Source of the DNA: Trema orientale | Taxonomy: Eukaryota > Streptophyta > Magnoliopsida > Rosales > Cannabaceae | Assembly: GCA_002914845.1 (NCBI GenBank) | Contig: JXTC01000213.1 | Location: 1-64,000 of the forward strand | Length of the DNA stretch: 64,000 nucleotides | Direction: 5' to 3' | Shown here: piece after piece, positions 62,096 to 64,000 of the stretch | Layout of the letters: each line of letters starts with the position of its first letter | Numbering within the stretch: the first letter of the stretch is position 1 | Program-made: the position numbers and the translations under genes | Notes under the pieces: model-generated | The model's input: the letters and a program-made list of their open reading frames with translations, nothing else | Database searches by the model: none | What the model was told of the DNA's origin: nothing

Positions 62096-63110
62096 AGAAG
62101 AGGTAGAGAAGTAGCTCGAGATCGTCTGTATCAGAAAATCTTTCTATTCGAACTGGCACGCAAACCTAGTTTTGGTGAAAAAGCCTAACGGGATGTAGAG
62201 AACATATATAGACTTTACATATCTTAACAAAGCACATCCGAAAGATAGTTTTCTACTCCCAAGAATCGACCAGCTTGTAGATTCGACGTCAGGACATGAG
62301 TTACTGAGCTTCATAGATGCAAATTCTGACTATTACCAAATTTCAATGTACGAGCTTGACAAAGAACACACCTCGTTCACTACGGATCGAGGGTTGTATT
62401 GTTATAAGATAATGTCATATGAACTCATCAACTTAGGAGTAGCTTACCAACATCTTGTCAATATGATGTCTACGAAGCAAATTGGCAAGACAATGGAAGT
62501 TTTTACAGATGACTTGTTAGTAAAGCTAAAAGAAGTTGTATATCACATCGCATATTTTGATGAGGTGTTCAAGATACTTATAAAGTACCAGATGAAATTA
62601 AACCCCCAGAAGTATGCGTTTGGAGTAGGATCGGGGAAGTTTCTTAGGTTTATGGTTGATTAGCGAGGCATTAAGAAGATTCAAGCACTAATCGACATGT
62701 CATCTCCACGCAAGCCGAAAGATGTGCAGCGTTTAGCAGGAAGGATAGTTGCGTTAAATTGATTTGTATCTATATCGATTGATAAATGTCAACCATTCTT
62801 CGAAGTACTGAAGGTTTCGAAGAAATTTGAATATACTTAGAAATATGAGCAGGCATTCTAAGATCTAAGGAAACACTTGAGATCCCCTCCACTCTTGTCA
62901 AAGTCGAAACCCAGGGAGAAACTGTTCTTATATCTCGCAGTTTCAAAATATGCAACAAGTACTGCATCGATTTGAGAAGAAGAAAATATACAACGACCTG
63001 TATACTATGTGAGCAAAAGATTACTCAATGCAGAAACTAGATATCTAGATATGGAGAAGTTGGTGTCCTTCAGAAGTCTGAAGCGTTAGGTCGATTACTT
63101 AAGTGAGATG
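62096..63110 (+). pseudogene. Decayed reverse transcriptase and RNase H (Tat lineage)
   Basis: RT motifs are still readable: NLVLVKKPNG, KAHPKDSFLLPRIDQLVD, LSFIDANSDYYQI and MEVFTDDLLVK. The last is the catalytic box with two Asp. LNPQKYAFGVGSGKFLRFMV and PRKPKDVQRLAGRIVALN follow, then RNase H remains (PVYYVSKRLLNAETRYLDME). In-frame stops occur at about 62197, 62661 and 62760 and more beyond. It cannot be expressed as an enzyme. Confidence 0.8.
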
Positions 63111-63151
63111 TTAAGTTGAGCCAATTCGATATCAATTTCTGACCACTCACT

Positions 63152-63600
63152 GTGATCAAAGGTCAAGCTCTCATAGATTTTATTGCAGAGTTCATTTATA
63201 ATATCAATATTCTTACAGAAGTGATCGAAAAATCTACTTTGGATTCGTCAAATTTGTGGAAGCTTTACGTAGATGGATCATCAAATGAAAACGGAGCTGA
63301 TGAAGGCTTCATGTTAATTTTTCCAGAGGGACATAATATTCATCGCGTACTTCGCTTTGGATTTCCAGCATCGAATGATGAAGCATAATACGAGGCACTG
63401 ATTGTTAGACTTAGGTTCGCACAAGAGATGAAGTTAGAGATAATCGAGGTGTTTATTGATTCCCAATTAATTGTTTGCTAAGTAATTGGTGATTCCAAGC
63501 AAGAGGAGAGAAGATGTTAGCCTATCTGCAAGAAGTACAACGTCTCTTCTCAATATTTACCGTATATAGTATTCCTCTACTATCTTGCTGAAAAAATAGC
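63152..63600 (+). pseudogene. Second (archaeal-type) RNase H domain, broken
   Basis: The frame holds LWKLYVDGSSNENGADEGFM, IFPEGHNIHRVLRFGFPASN and, after a stop at 63386, YEALIVRLRFAQEMKLEIIE and VFIDSQLIVC. A second RNase H downstream of RT-RNase H, with VDGSSNE and ASNDEA, is a hallmark of the Tat clade (Tat/Ogre/Retand). Integrase is not seen before the sequence breaks up at about 63600. Confidence 0.75.
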
Positions 63601-63651
63601 TAAGCAGATGCCTTAGTTAAATTGGGCTAGACGAAGGATGTAGAGTTACTG

Positions 63652-63720
63652 AAGTTGATAATCACCATCGATGTGCTAGTGTAAGTGAGAAAAGTTGATA
63701 ATCACCATCGATGTGCTAGT
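63652..63720 (+). repeat. 40-bp spaced direct duplication
   Basis: AAGTTGATAATCACCATCGA and the next nine bases occur at 63652-63680 and again, identical, at 63692-63720. Confidence 0.85.
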
Positions 63721-63758
63721 TAAATTGGACGCTTCTTTAGGTTGAGAGTATACACACC

Positions 63759-64000
63759 CAGTGGCGAAGCCACATAGGGTCCAGGGGGCAATTGCTCCCC
63801 CTGACTTTATTGAAAAAAGAAATTAGTATGTGATATTTCTATAAAAAAATTATTCTAATTCCTCCGAATTTCTAAAATTTTATATTTCCCTCCCCCTAAA
63901 ATTTGGGTTTTCCTCATTAGTAAAGCCCAAGACTATTTTAATTCTCTTACATCTTAAGTAAGGCCTATTTCAATTCTTCTGCAGCCCATAAACAAAAAAG
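63759..64000 (+). mobile_element. Left end of a hAT (Tip100-like) element, runs off the window
   Basis: CAGTGGCGAAGCCACATAGG at 63759 matches the CAGTGGCGGAGCCA terminus of plant Tip100-like hAT elements, followed by a CAGGGGGCAATTGCTCCCCC palindrome. The other end and TSD lie beyond 64000. Confidence 0.55.

Overview
This is a window of nuclear DNA from a flowering plant, probably a eudicot. It is AT-rich, with three intron-bearing or secreted-protein plant genes set in a large amount of transposable-element DNA. The evidence for a plant is a type II prohibitin with plant-style sequence and TGGGCC promoter motifs, a fasciclin-like arabinogalactan protein (FLA), a 14-exon MLO gene, LTR retrotransposons primed by initiator tRNA-Met, tRNA-derived SINEs, and many small hAT-, Mutator- and Harbinger-like elements. 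No bacterial features, CRISPR arrays or tRNA/rRNA genes were seen.

Layout. 1-8.2 kb is repeats: the end of a Ty3/gypsy LTR, a copia-like LTR remnant, two non-autonomous hAT-type elements with perfect 8-bp target-site duplications (TSDs), a degenerate tandem-repeat block and two small inverted-repeat elements. 8.5-11.9 kb holds the prohibitin gene on the minus strand: five coding exons, a 5'-UTR intron and a site II promoter. 12-16 kb is AT-rich intergenic DNA. A SINE with a 17-bp TSD lies at 16.0-16.2 kb. 16.4-20.8 kb is a gag-only, non-autonomous LTR element (TR-GAG type) with GC-rich LTRs. The intronless FLA gene is at 21.9-22.6 kb (minus). 23-30 kb has a second SINE, a hAT remnant, a recent 230-bp tandem duplication and a 1.1-kb foldback element. 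30.5-39.8 kb is a complete but inactivated Ty3/gypsy chromovirus (minus), with TSD ATTTT, that appears to have split an older MITE. 40.1-45.3 kb is an apparently intact MLO gene (minus). 45.4-58 kb is mostly intergenic with a third SINE and several inverted or tandem repeats. 58.2-64 kb holds a Mutator-type MITE, an LTR fragment, a heavily decayed Tat-lineage gypsy element (plus strand), and the start of a hAT-like end that runs off the window.

The three host genes have no evident functional link. Prohibitin acts in mitochondria, the FLA at the plasma membrane and cell wall, and MLO in the plasma membrane as a calmodulin-binding channel-like protein. They are simply neighbours on one strand, separated by repeats. 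I found no convincing new biological system. The most interesting structures are the TR-GAG element, the foldback element, the three-member SINE family, and a single N that hides about 496 bp of one LTR. All exon boundaries were read by hand from GT/AG sites, reading frame and remembered family sequences. No alignment program was run.
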